From Pseudomonas sp. Root71 (GTDB taxonomy: Bacteria > Pseudomonadota > Gammaproteobacteria > Pseudomonadales > Pseudomonadaceae): a stretch of 43,572 nucleotides of DNA. Below the pieces are notes generated by a model. That model saw only the letters and a program-made list of their open reading frames with translations. It was not told the DNA's origin and did no database searches. Below are positions 1 to 7,607 of the stretch, one piece after another. Both the position numbers and the translations under genes were made by a program. The DNA is taken from positions 10,845 to 54,416 of the forward strand of contig NZ_LMHY01000007.1 in the NCBI RefSeq assembly GCF_001429045.1, given 5' to 3'. Each line of letters opens with the position of its first letter. The first letter of the stretch is position 1.

Positions 1-234
1 GCTGAAGGCGGCTCGGATCGTCTGATTGAAAGCCGTGTGGCCGAGGGTGGTTCCGATCGCCTGATCGAGAATCGCGTGGCTGAAGGTGGTTCGGATCGTC
101 TGCTGGAAAAACGCGTCGCTGAAGGCGGTTCCGACAAACTGCTGGAAAACCGCGTTGCCGAAGGCGGTTCCGACAAACTGCTGCAGAACCGCGTCGCCGA
201 AGGCGGTTCGGATCGTCTGATCGAAAGCCGCGCT
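1..234 (+). repeat. Six in-frame 39-bp tandem repeats
   Basis: Units begin at 1, 40, 79, 118, 157 and 196. Each encodes AEGGSD followed by a variable LIE/LLE/LLQ segment and an Arg. The first unit may be preceded by others outside the window. Confidence 0.9.
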
Positions 235-240
235 GTCTGA
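1..240 (+). CDS. C-terminal part of a 13-residue tandem-repeat protein (5' end outside window)
   Basis: The reading frame is open from the first base and stops at 238-240, so only the C-terminal 79 residues are seen. They consist of six consecutive 13-residue units with the pattern AEGGSD(R/K)L(I/L)(E/Q)(S/N/K)R(V/A), each encoded by 39 bp, followed by a last Val. Units differ at third codon positions and at a few residues, so the array is old or under protein-level selection rather than a fresh expansion. No catalytic motif or membrane segment is visible. The internal GTG at position 37 is not a likely start because the repeat continues upstream of it. Function not recognised; the N-terminus, which may hold a signal peptide, lies before the window. 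Confidence 0.8.
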   Translation, partial: AEGGSDRLIESRVAEGGSDRLIENRVAEGGSDRLLEKRVAEGGSDKLLENRVAEGGSDKLLQNRVAEGGSDRLIESRAV

Positions 241-268
241 ATGCAGTGCTTGACCGCAGGACTCAACG

Positions 269-298
269 AAAAGCCCGGCCTCAACAGCCGGGCTTTTT
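269..298. terminator. Rho-independent terminator, probably bidirectional
   Basis: AAGCCCGGC (271-279) pairs with GCCGGGCTT (287-295) around a 7-nt loop. It is followed by T on the plus strand and preceded by A on the left, so the hairpin can end both the repeat-protein gene and the convergent cupin gene. Confidence 0.9.
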
Positions 299-304
299 CG
301 TGGT

Positions 305-718
305 TCACTGTTTGATCGGTGTTACGAGCACCTTTTCCTCAGTGTCGAGGACGAACACCGCCAACAGGCGTGCAGGTTGGGTGTCGCTGGCGTTGGCGCT
401 GACCAGGTGCACGGAACCCGGTTCCTCTACAAAATTTTCGCCGACCTTGTAGATCTTTTCCGGTTCGCCTTTGACCTCGATGCGAAACGAGCCCTCCAGC
501 ACCGTTGCATAAATGAAGGCCGTTTTCGGATGGGTGTGGGCTGGCGACGCGGCACCCGGCCCATACTCGACGACCACGCCCCTCATACTCTTGCCGGGGA
601 TGTTGGGAATGGGACGGTCGAACACCACCGTCACCTTACCGGGGGGCGGTTCGGCGGCCGATGCGGCGCTGATCGAGAGCGCAGCGAATGCAGCGGCCAT
701 CAGCAATCGGGTAACCAT
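305..718 (-). CDS. Secreted single-domain cupin protein
   Basis: 137 residues with a Sec signal peptide (MVTRLLMAAAFAALSISAASA, cleavage after about residue 21), so probably periplasmic. The cupin fold is indicated by motif 1 around HTH (His61, His63) leading to VLEG, and motif 2 from Gly93 through EEPG to His104 and Asn109. The glutamate that usually follows the HxH pair in motif 1 is not present at the expected place, so metal binding may rest on three histidines. It lies 44 bp downstream of the SDR gene on the same strand and is probably cotranscribed with it. Substrate unknown. Confidence 0.85.
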   Translation of the reverse strand: MVTRLLMAAAFAALSISAASAAEPPPGKVTVVFDRPIPNIPGKSMRGVVVEYGPGAASPAHTHPKTAFIYATVLEGSFRIEVKGEPEKIYKVGENFVEEPGSVHLVSANASDTQPARLLAVFVLDTEEKVLVTPIKQ

Positions 719-762
719 GGGACTTCTCCTGGATTGGTAGGGAAATGTAAGGGGGCGATCCG

Positions 763-1515
763 TTACTGCGCCGTCGACCGGGCCAGCCAGTCGTCGAAGC
801 GGATCGCCCCCAGGCGTGCGTTCTTGCCGGTGACCAGCGATTGATCGTCGAGCACGGCGCCGAAGTAACGTGCATGCACGTCCGGCACGACCTTGCGGTT
901 GTCCCGGGTCGCCCGCAGAAAGCGCCGGGCCAGTTCGTCGATCGGCATGGTTTCCGGGCCGCCGACTTCAACGGTGCCATTGAGCGGTGCAGCCAGCACG
1001 ACATCGGCCAGCGCCGCTACCACGTCGTCGGACGCTATCGGCTGGATCAGAGCCGGCGAAGCATGAATTTCCTCGCCAACGGCGAACGACTGGACAATGC
1101 CGCCGGCAAACTCGGAGAACTGCGTGGCACGCACAATGGTGTAAGGCATGCCGGACGCCTTGATAAGGGCTTCCTGCGCGACCTTGGCCCGGAAATAACC
1201 GGTATCGGGAAGCCGCTCACTCCCGACAATCGACAGGGCAACATGATGACGAACCCCGGCGGCGGCTTCGGCGGCCAGCAGGTTCCGGCTCGACGTTTCA
1301 AAGAAATCGAGAACAGCCTGGTCCTCCCACGACGGCGCGTTCGCCACGTCGACCACCACATCGGCACCGTCCATCGCTGCGGCCAGGCCTTCGCGGGTGA
1401 TGCTGTTCACGCCCGTGCTTGGGCTCGCGGCGAGCGCGTCATGGCCGCGCTCGCGCAGGGTGTTCACAAGTTTCGATCCGATGAGGCCGGAGCCTCCGAT
1501 GACGACGATCTTCAT
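763..1515 (-). CDS. NmrA-like / atypical SDR family NAD(P)-binding oxidoreductase
   Basis: 250 residues from the ATG at 1515, chosen because the Rossmann motif (MKIVVIGGSGLIGSKLVN) starts there and GGAGAA lies just upstream; a longer open frame to 1704 has no family similarity. GGSGLIG is the GxxGxxG dinucleotide-binding loop. The middle contains YFRAKVAQE, the YxxxK-like position, and later VGGPETM typical of NmrA-like atypical SDRs. These proteins reduce or oxidise small substrates or act as redox sensors; the substrate here cannot be told. It heads an SDR-cupin pair transcribed divergently from the winged-helix/TPR regulator at 1766, the likely controller. Confidence 0.85.
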   Translation of the reverse strand: MKIVVIGGSGLIGSKLVNTLRERGHDALAASPSTGVNSITREGLAAAMDGADVVVDVANAPSWEDQAVLDFFETSSRNLLAAEAAAGVRHHVALSIVGSERLPDTGYFRAKVAQEALIKASGMPYTIVRATQFSEFAGGIVQSFAVGEEIHASPALIQPIASDDVVAALADVVLAAPLNGTVEVGGPETMPIDELARRFLRATRDNRKVVPDVHARYFGAVLDDQSLVTGKNARLGAIRFDDWLARSTAQ

Positions 1516-1765
1516 GACTGTTCTCCACTTGTCGACTGCAACCATTGCGTCGGTGTAGAGAGATTGCCTGCGCGCACCAGGCAAGTCCTTGCGCCAGGCT
1601 TGGGTTTGCCTTGGCGTGTGCTTGAATTTATGTCCAAAGCCGATGGTGTTCATCCAGCCGCCCTTGCCGCAGACGGTGCAGCGGGTGCCGAGCTGCCGTA
1701 TCATCTGCCTCTGTTACCAACCGCCAGCCGCCTGGGACAAGGAGTTGAGGGCGATTCGCCAGGGG

Positions 1766-3364
1766 ATGCTCGACTTGCCATTCACGTTTGAAGACTACTT
1801 GCTCGATCAGGAGCGCCGGGAGCTGACCCTGCGCGGGCAGGTCGTGGCCGTCGGACCGCAGGTCTTCGATCTGTTGCTGCTGTTCGTCAACAATCCCGAT
1901 CGCGTCGTCAGCAAAGACGAATTGCTCAAGGCAGTGTGGGGCGACCGGATCGTTTCGGAATCGACGATCACCAGCCACATCAATGCGGTGCGCAAGGCCA
2001 TTGGTGATACCGGCGAGGAGCAGCGCCTGGTACGCACCGTCCCCCGCAAAGGCTACCGCTTCGTTGGCCGGATCAACGGCGACTTGACCGGGGAAGCGCG
2101 ACAGCCTGACATCGATGAACGCTCGACCGCTACCCCGAAGCAAATCCCCTCCCCCGCGCTCGTCCTGCCGGACAAACCCTCGATCACCGTCCTGCCCTTC
2201 CAGAACCTGAGCGGCGATCCGGAGCAGGAGTATTTCGCCGATGGCGTGGTGGAGGACATCATCGCCGCCCTGTCGCGGATCCGCTGGCTGTTCGTCATCG
2301 CGCGCAATTCGAGCTTCACCTACAAGGGCCAGACCGTGGACGCCCGGGGCGTCGGCCAGGCGTTGGGCGTGCGCTACGTGCTCGAAGGCAGCGTGCGCAA
2401 GTGCGGGAACAGGCTACGCATTACCGGGCAACTGATCGATGCGACAAGCGGGACGCACATCTGGGCGGAGCGCTTCGAAGGCCTGCTCGACGACATCTTC
2501 GAGCTGCAGGACCAAATCACCGAAAGCGTCGTCGGAGCCATCGCGCCGCAACTGGAACGGGCAGAAATCGAACGCGCCAAACGCAAGCCGACAGAAAGCC
2601 TGGACGCCTACGACTACTACCTGCGCGGGATGGCAAAACTGCACAGCGGCAGTCGGGAAGCCATCGAGCAAGCGCTGCCGATGTTCTACCAGGCCATCGA
2701 ACTCGATACGGAGTTTGCTTCGGCCTATGGCATGGCCGCCTGGTGCCACTTCTGGCGCAAGCTCAATGGCTGGATGGCCGATCGGCCTGCAGAAATCGCC
2801 GAGGGCATACGGCTGGCGCGTCTGGCGGTGACCCTCGGCCGCGACGATGCCGTTGCGTTGACCCGGGGCGGACATGCGCTTGCTCATCTCGCCGGCGAAG
2901 TCGACGCCGGCATTGCACTGCTCGATCGGGCACGCCTGCTCAACCCCAACCTCGCCCCCGCCTGGTTCCTGGGCGGTATCCTGCGGGCGCTGCACGGCGA
3001 AACAGACACCGCCATCGAAAATTTGAACCATGCCGTTCGCTTGAGCCCGCTGGACCCGGAAATGTTCAGGATGCAGGTCGGGATGGCGCTCGCGCATTTC
3101 TTCGCCGGGCACTTCGATGCCGCTGCGGACTGGGCGGAAAAAGCGCTGGGCAACCTGCCCGGTCTGCTGATCGCGGCAGCGCTGGTGGCGGCCAGTCATG
3201 CGCTCGGCGGTCGAACGGAAAAAGCCAATCTGGCGATGCAGCGTCTGCAAAAGCTGGATCCTTCTTTGCGTCTGTGCACCCTCAAGGGCTGGCTGCCCAT
3301 TCAACGGCCTGAGGATTTCGCCCGTTTCGTCGATGGACTGCGGCTGGCCGGGTTGCCGGAATGA
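1766..3364 (+). CDS. Winged-helix regulator with TolB-like and TPR domains
   Basis: 532 residues from the ATG at 1766. The start is uncertain: TTG at 1745 with AAGGAG directly before it is in frame, and the frame is open back to 1589. Residues about 5-103 form an OmpR/CadC-type winged helix (FDLLLLFV, SKDELLKAVWGD, STITSHINAVRKAIGD, RTVPRKGYRFVG). Residues about 130-245 match the TolB-like segment found in adenylate-cyclase-type regulators (ITVLPFQNLSGDPEQEYFADG, YVLEGSVRK). The rest is helical TPR-like repeat. Unlike CadC it shows no hydrophobic segment between the domains, so it is likely cytosolic. Divergence from the SDR-cupin pair suggests that it regulates that pair; its signal is unknown. 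Confidence 0.85.
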   Translation: MLDLPFTFEDYLLDQERRELTLRGQVVAVGPQVFDLLLLFVNNPDRVVSKDELLKAVWGDRIVSESTITSHINAVRKAIGDTGEEQRLVRTVPRKGYRFVGRINGDLTGEARQPDIDERSTATPKQIPSPALVLPDKPSITVLPFQNLSGDPEQEYFADGVVEDIIAALSRIRWLFVIARNSSFTYKGQTVDARGVGQALGVRYVLEGSVRKCGNRLRITGQLIDATSGTHIWAERFEGLLDDIFELQDQITESVVGAIAPQLERAEIERAKRKPTESLDAYDYYLRGMAKLHSGSREAIEQALPMFYQAIELDTEFASAYGMAAWCHFWRKLNGWMADRPAEIAEGIRLARLAVTLGRDDAVALTRGGHALAHLAGEVDAGIALLDRARLLNPNLAPAWFLGGILRALHGETDTAIENLNHAVRLSPLDPEMFRMQVGMALAHFFAGHFDAAADWAEKALGNLPGLLIAAALVAASHALGGRTEKANLAMQRLQKLDPSLRLCTLKGWLPIQRPEDFARFVDGLRLAGLPE

Positions 3365-3537
3365 TGGGGCGCTGAACACGACTTTCACCCGGCAAAACTT
3401 GCACTTTGCAAGGGTAGGCTAAGCTTTGAACAACTCGTTGCTCACGATGCTCGGTTCTGCAGGTTTTGGGTTTTTCTGGAGAGCGTCTGCAACAGCTATC
3501 CCAGACTGGCCCCAACCTTTCACGCAGGATTGCCGTG

Positions 3538-4911
3538 ATGACAGAGCCCCTCCTCAGCTTTGATGCACTCAAGCGCGCCGCTGCCGCCGGCGAAATCGAT
3601 ACCGTGCTGGTTTGCATGGTCGACATGCAGGGACGCCTGGTCGGCAAGCGCTTCCAGGTCGAGTTTTTCATCGACAGCGGCCACGAAGAAACCCACTGCT
3701 GCAACTACCTGCTGGCCGACGACATCGACATGGAACCGGTGCCGGGTTACGCCGCAGCCAGTTGGAGCAAGGGCTACGGCGACTTCGTGCTCAAGCCCGA
3801 CATGTCCACCCTGCGGCGCGTACCCTGGCTTGAATGCACGGCGCTGGTGCTGTGCGACGTGCTCGATCATCACCATCGCCAGGACCTGCCCCACAGCCCT
3901 CGGGCGATTCTGAAAAAGCAGGTCGAGCGCCTGCGCGAGCGCGGCTATACCGGCATGTTTGCCTCGGAACTCGAGTTCTATCTGTTCGATGAGAGCTACG
4001 AGGCGATCCACAAGCGTAACTATCACAAGCCGAAAACCGCCGGCCATTACATCGAGGACTACAACATCCTGCAGACCACCCGCGAGGAGCCGGTGCTGCG
4101 GGCGATCCGCAAGCACTTGCAGGCCTCGGGCATTCCCGTGGAAAACTCCAAGGGGGAATGGGGCCCGGGGCAGGAAGAGATCAACATTCGCTACGCCGAC
4201 GCCATGACCATGGCCGACCACCACGTCATCATCAAGCACGCCTGCAAAGAGATCGCGCAGTTGCAGGGCAAGGCGATCACCTTCATGGCCAAGTGGCGCT
4301 ACGACGCCGCCGGTTCCAGCAGTCACATCCATAATTCGCTGTGGGACAAGAACGCCAAAAAGCCGCTGTTCTTCGACGCGAAAGCCGAGTTCGGCATGTC
4401 GAAACTGATGCGGGCCTGGGTCGCCGGGCAGCTCAAGTACGCCAACGACATCACCTGTTTTCTTGCGCCCTACATCAACTCCTACAAGCGCTTCCAGGCT
4501 GGCACGTTTGCACCGACACGGGCGGTCTGGAGCCGCGACAATCGCACCGCCGGCTTTCGCCTGTGTGCCGAAGGCAGCAAGGCCATCCGCATCGAATGCC
4601 GCATCGGCGGTGCCGACCTCAACCCCTATCTGGCCTTCGCCGCGCTGATCGCGGCGGGCTTGAAGGGTATCGACGAGAAGCTCGATCTTGCGCCGCCGTT
4701 CGAAGGCGACGCCTACCTCGACGAGCATTTGCCGGAGGTGTCCAAGACCCTGCGCGAGGCGAGCGCCGCCCTCAAGGCCTCAAGCATGTTGCGCGAGGCA
4801 TTCGGTGATGAGGTTGTCGACCATTACGTGCACACCGCCGAGTGGGAGCAGAAGGAGTACGACCGGCGAATTACCGACTGGGAATTGCAGCGCGGTTTCG
4901 AGCGCTACTGA
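3538..4911 (+). CDS. Glutamine-synthetase-family ligase, probable gamma-glutamyl-amine synthetase
   Basis: 457 residues; ATG at 3538 with GCAGGA upstream. Active-site motifs of the GS-I fold are visible: SELEFYLF (metal), GEWGPGQEEINI, HIHNSLW, NSYKRF and the C-terminal block IECRIGGADLNPYLAFAALIAAG. The DGSS-type segment that binds ammonium in true glutamine synthetase is replaced by an unrelated stretch, and the tyrosine adenylylation loop is absent (DEKLDLAPPFEG). Family knowledge (PuuA, IpuC, GlnA4-type enzymes) makes ATP-dependent gamma-glutamylation of an amine likely. It leads a run with aldehyde dehydrogenase, iron alcohol dehydrogenase and an APC permease, the set expected for catabolism of an amino alcohol or diamine through glutamylated intermediates. 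Exact substrate unknown. Confidence 0.88.
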   Translation: MTEPLLSFDALKRAAAAGEIDTVLVCMVDMQGRLVGKRFQVEFFIDSGHEETHCCNYLLADDIDMEPVPGYAAASWSKGYGDFVLKPDMSTLRRVPWLECTALVLCDVLDHHHRQDLPHSPRAILKKQVERLRERGYTGMFASELEFYLFDESYEAIHKRNYHKPKTAGHYIEDYNILQTTREEPVLRAIRKHLQASGIPVENSKGEWGPGQEEINIRYADAMTMADHHVIIKHACKEIAQLQGKAITFMAKWRYDAAGSSSHIHNSLWDKNAKKPLFFDAKAEFGMSKLMRAWVAGQLKYANDITCFLAPYINSYKRFQAGTFAPTRAVWSRDNRTAGFRLCAEGSKAIRIECRIGGADLNPYLAFAALIAAGLKGIDEKLDLAPPFEGDAYLDEHLPEVSKTLREASAALKASSMLREAFGDEVVDHYVHTAEWEQKEYDRRITDWELQRGFERY

Positions 4912-4918
4912 GAACATC

Positions 4919-6310
4919 ATGACTGAGAAGGTGCAACTGATCTCACCGGTCGATGGCCGGGTGTACGTTGAACGCGATCTTGCCGATGCGGCGCAGATTG
5001 AGCAGGCGCTGACGGCGGCTGCCAGCGCACAAGTCTCATGGCAACGCCGATCACTGAGCGAACGCGCGGTTTATTGCAGCGCCGCGGTGGACGCGATGCT
5101 ATCGATGGAGGCCGACATCGTCCCGGAACTGGCCTGGCAGATGGGCCGCCCGGTGCGTTACGGCGCCGGCGAACTGCGCGGTTTTGCCGAACGCGCCCGG
5201 CACATGATCGCCATCGCACCACAGGCCCTGGCCGCAATAGAGCCGGAACCCAAGGCGGGTTTCCAGCGCTATATCAAACGCGAGCCGCTGGGTACGGTGC
5301 TGGTGGTCGCCCCATGGAATTACCCTTATCTGACGGCGGTGAACACGATCATCCCGGCACTGATGGCCGGCAACAGTGTAATCCTCAAGCACGCGTCGCA
5401 AACCCTGCTGGTGGGCGAGCGTTTCGCCGAGGCCATGCGTCGCGCAAAACTGCCCGAGGGGTTGTTCCAGAATCTGCTGCTCAACCATGTGTCGACCGGG
5501 GCGATCCTTGCTTGCGGGCGCGTGCAGCAAGTGAACTTCACTGGTTCCGTAGAGGCTGGCAAGGTCATGGAAAGCGCCGCCAGCGGACAGTTTCTCGGCA
5601 TGGGCCTGGAGCTCGGCGGAAAAGACCCGGCCTATGTCCGGGCAGACGCCAACCTTGAGTATGCGGTGGAAAATCTGGTGGACGGCAGTTTCTTCAATTC
5701 CGGGCAAAGTTGCTGCGCCGTGGAGCGCATCTACGTCGACCAGAAAATCTACCCGGTGTTTGTCGAGCGCTTCGCCGAACTGACCCGCCAGTACGTGCTG
5801 GGCAACCCGCTGGACGAAGCCACCACCCTCGGTCCGCTGGTGACGCCGGGCGCCGCCTTCTTCGTGCGTGGCCAGATCGCCGAAGCGCTGGCCCAGGGCG
5901 CCAAAGCGCTGATTGATCCGAAGTCCTTTCCCGCCGACGTACCGGGCAGCGCCTATCTCGCACCGCAAGTGCTGGTGGACGTGAACCATCAAATGTCGGT
6001 CATGCGCGACGAAAGCTTTGGCCCGGTGGTCGGCATCATGCCGGTGGCCAGCGATGAAGAAGCCATCGCCTTGATGAACGACAGTGAGTTCGGGCTCAGC
6101 GCTTCCATCTGGACCCGGGACCTCGCCGCGGCCGAACGCCTGGGCAACGAGATCGCCACCGGCACGGTGTTCATGAACCGCTGCGATTACCTGGACCCGG
6201 CACTGGCCTGGACCGGCGTGAAGAACAGCGGGCGCGGCGTCACCCTGTCGCCATTGGGCTACGAGCACCTGACCCGGGCCAAATCCTTTCATCTGCGTCA
6301 CGAGGTGTAG
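4919..6310 (+). CDS. NAD(P)-dependent aldehyde dehydrogenase
   Basis: 463 residues; the ATG at 4919 lies 7 bp after the ligase stop, so the two are probably translationally coupled, and no strong ribosome site is seen. ALDH landmarks: WNYP (residues 133-136), general base Glu231 in LELGGKDP, and nucleophile Cys265 in FFNSGQSCCA. The C-terminal TGVKNSGRGV and LGYEHLTR are typical of the succinate-semialdehyde/lactaldehyde branch. Given its neighbours it probably oxidises an aldehyde, perhaps still gamma-glutamylated, to the acid in the cytoplasm. Upstream frame extension to 4688 overlaps the ligase gene and is a shadow. Confidence 0.92.
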   Translation: MTEKVQLISPVDGRVYVERDLADAAQIEQALTAAASAQVSWQRRSLSERAVYCSAAVDAMLSMEADIVPELAWQMGRPVRYGAGELRGFAERARHMIAIAPQALAAIEPEPKAGFQRYIKREPLGTVLVVAPWNYPYLTAVNTIIPALMAGNSVILKHASQTLLVGERFAEAMRRAKLPEGLFQNLLLNHVSTGAILACGRVQQVNFTGSVEAGKVMESAASGQFLGMGLELGGKDPAYVRADANLEYAVENLVDGSFFNSGQSCCAVERIYVDQKIYPVFVERFAELTRQYVLGNPLDEATTLGPLVTPGAAFFVRGQIAEALAQGAKALIDPKSFPADVPGSAYLAPQVLVDVNHQMSVMRDESFGPVVGIMPVASDEEAIALMNDSEFGLSASIWTRDLAAAERLGNEIATGTVFMNRCDYLDPALAWTGVKNSGRGVTLSPLGYEHLTRAKSFHLRHEV

Positions 6311-6313
6311 ACC

Positions 6314-7474
6314 ATGAACCTGTCAGGAAACTGGAACTACCCCACAAGCGTTCGTTTCGGTGTGGGGCGCATCGCCGAACTGGCCGAGGTCTGTCGCAGC
6401 CAGGGTATCCAGCGCCCCTTGCTGGTGACCGACAGCGGCCTGGCGCGCGCGCCGATCACCACGGCGGCGCTGGACGCATTGCGCGCCGCCGGTCTTGGCG
6501 TGGCGCTGTTTTGCGACCTCAAGCCCAACCCGGTGGAAGCCAACCTGGCCGGCGGGCTCGACGCCTGGCGTGCCGGCCAGCACGATGGCGCGATCGCTTT
6601 CGGCGGCGGCAGTGGCCTGGACATGGGCAAGCTCATTGCCTTCATGAGCGGCCAGACCCGCCCGGTCTGGGACTTCGAAGACATCGGCGACTACTGGACC
6701 CGCGCCGACGACAGCCGCATCGCCCCGGTCATTGCCGTGCCGACCACGGCGGGAACCGGTTCCGAAGTCGGTCGTGCGGCGGTGATCATCGACGAGCGCA
6801 CCCACACCAAACGCATCATCTTCCACCCGAAAATGATGCCGCGGGTGGTGATCAGCGACCCGGCCCTCACCGTCGGCATGCCGGCCAAGATCACTGCTGG
6901 CACCGGCATGGACGCGTTGTCCCATTGCCTGGAAGCGTACTGCGCCCCCGGCTTTCACCCCCTGGCCGATGGCATTGCCGTGGAAGGCATGCGCCTGGTG
7001 GCCAACTCACTGGTGAAGGCGGTACACACGCCATCGGACCTTGAAGCCCGCGCGCAAATGCTCGCGGCGGCGGCCATGGGCGCCACGGCATTCCAGAAAG
7101 GCCTGGGCGGGATGCATGCACTCTCCCATCCGGTGGGTGCGCTGTACGACACCCATCACGGCATGACCAATGCCACCTTCATGCCCTATGTGCTGCAGTT
7201 CAATCGCTCGGCCATCGAGGAGCGCATCACCCGCCTGGCGGCGTACCTGCGCCTGCCCTCCCCGGGGTTCGACAGTTTCCTGGCCTTCGTCCTCAAACTG
7301 CGCAAGGACATCGGCGTGCCCCATACCCTGTTTGAACTGGGCGTGGATGACCGGCAGGCCGACCTGATCGCCGACATGGCGATTGTCGACCCTTCCGCCG
7401 GTGGCAACCCGCTGCCGTTGACCCGGGACGGCGTGGCAAAGATTTTCGACGCGGCGTTTCACGGCCGTCTGTAG
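6314..7474 (+). CDS. Iron-containing (group III) alcohol dehydrogenase
   Basis: 386 residues; ATG 3 bp after the aldehyde dehydrogenase stop, with GAGGTG upstream. The NAD-binding GGGSGLDMGK spans about residues 97-106, and PTTAGTGSE about 143-151. Metal ligands expected in the family are present: Asp200 and His204 (DALSH), His268 and His282, with His272 in the HALSHPVG motif. It would interconvert an alcohol and the aldehyde used by the preceding enzyme. Within a glutamylation pathway this fits oxidation of an amino alcohol such as ethanolamine or alaninol after ligation to glutamate, as in isopropylamine degradation; this assignment is inference. Confidence 0.92.
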   Translation: MNLSGNWNYPTSVRFGVGRIAELAEVCRSQGIQRPLLVTDSGLARAPITTAALDALRAAGLGVALFCDLKPNPVEANLAGGLDAWRAGQHDGAIAFGGGSGLDMGKLIAFMSGQTRPVWDFEDIGDYWTRADDSRIAPVIAVPTTAGTGSEVGRAAVIIDERTHTKRIIFHPKMMPRVVISDPALTVGMPAKITAGTGMDALSHCLEAYCAPGFHPLADGIAVEGMRLVANSLVKAVHTPSDLEARAQMLAAAAMGATAFQKGLGGMHALSHPVGALYDTHHGMTNATFMPYVLQFNRSAIEERITRLAAYLRLPSPGFDSFLAFVLKLRKDIGVPHTLFELGVDDRQADLIADMAIVDPSAGGNPLPLTRDGVAKIFDAAFHGRL

Positions 7475-7556
7475 AGCAGTCGCCTGGCCGGCACTGCGCA
7501 TGGACAGGTGTGATCCGATAGCGACAGGAGCAGTACGACAAGGGGTTGAAGCCAGC

Positions 7557-7576
7557 CCATCCGGCCCGCCGGATGG
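7557..7576 (+). other. Strong intercistronic stem-loop before the permease gene
   Basis: CCATCCGGC (7557-7565) is complementary to GCCGGATGG (7568-7576), a near-perfect stem with a minimal loop in the 133-bp gap between the alcohol dehydrogenase and the permease. No T-run follows, so it is more likely an mRNA-stabilising or processing structure than a terminator. Confidence 0.6.
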
Positions 7577-7607
7577 TTGCGTATGAACACCTGAAGGGGC
7601 ACACATC

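Noticed and set aside
1516..1704. N-terminal extension of the SDR with a CTVCGKGGW zinc-like motif
   Set aside because: The Rossmann fold begins at the ATG at 1515, which has a good ribosome site; the extension lies in the divergent promoter region.
3507..3522. TGGCCCCAACCTTTCA before the GS-like gene as a sigma-54 promoter
   Set aside because: The -12 GC is replaced, the -24 block is mismatched, and the start site would fall only a few bases before the ATG, after the ribosome site.
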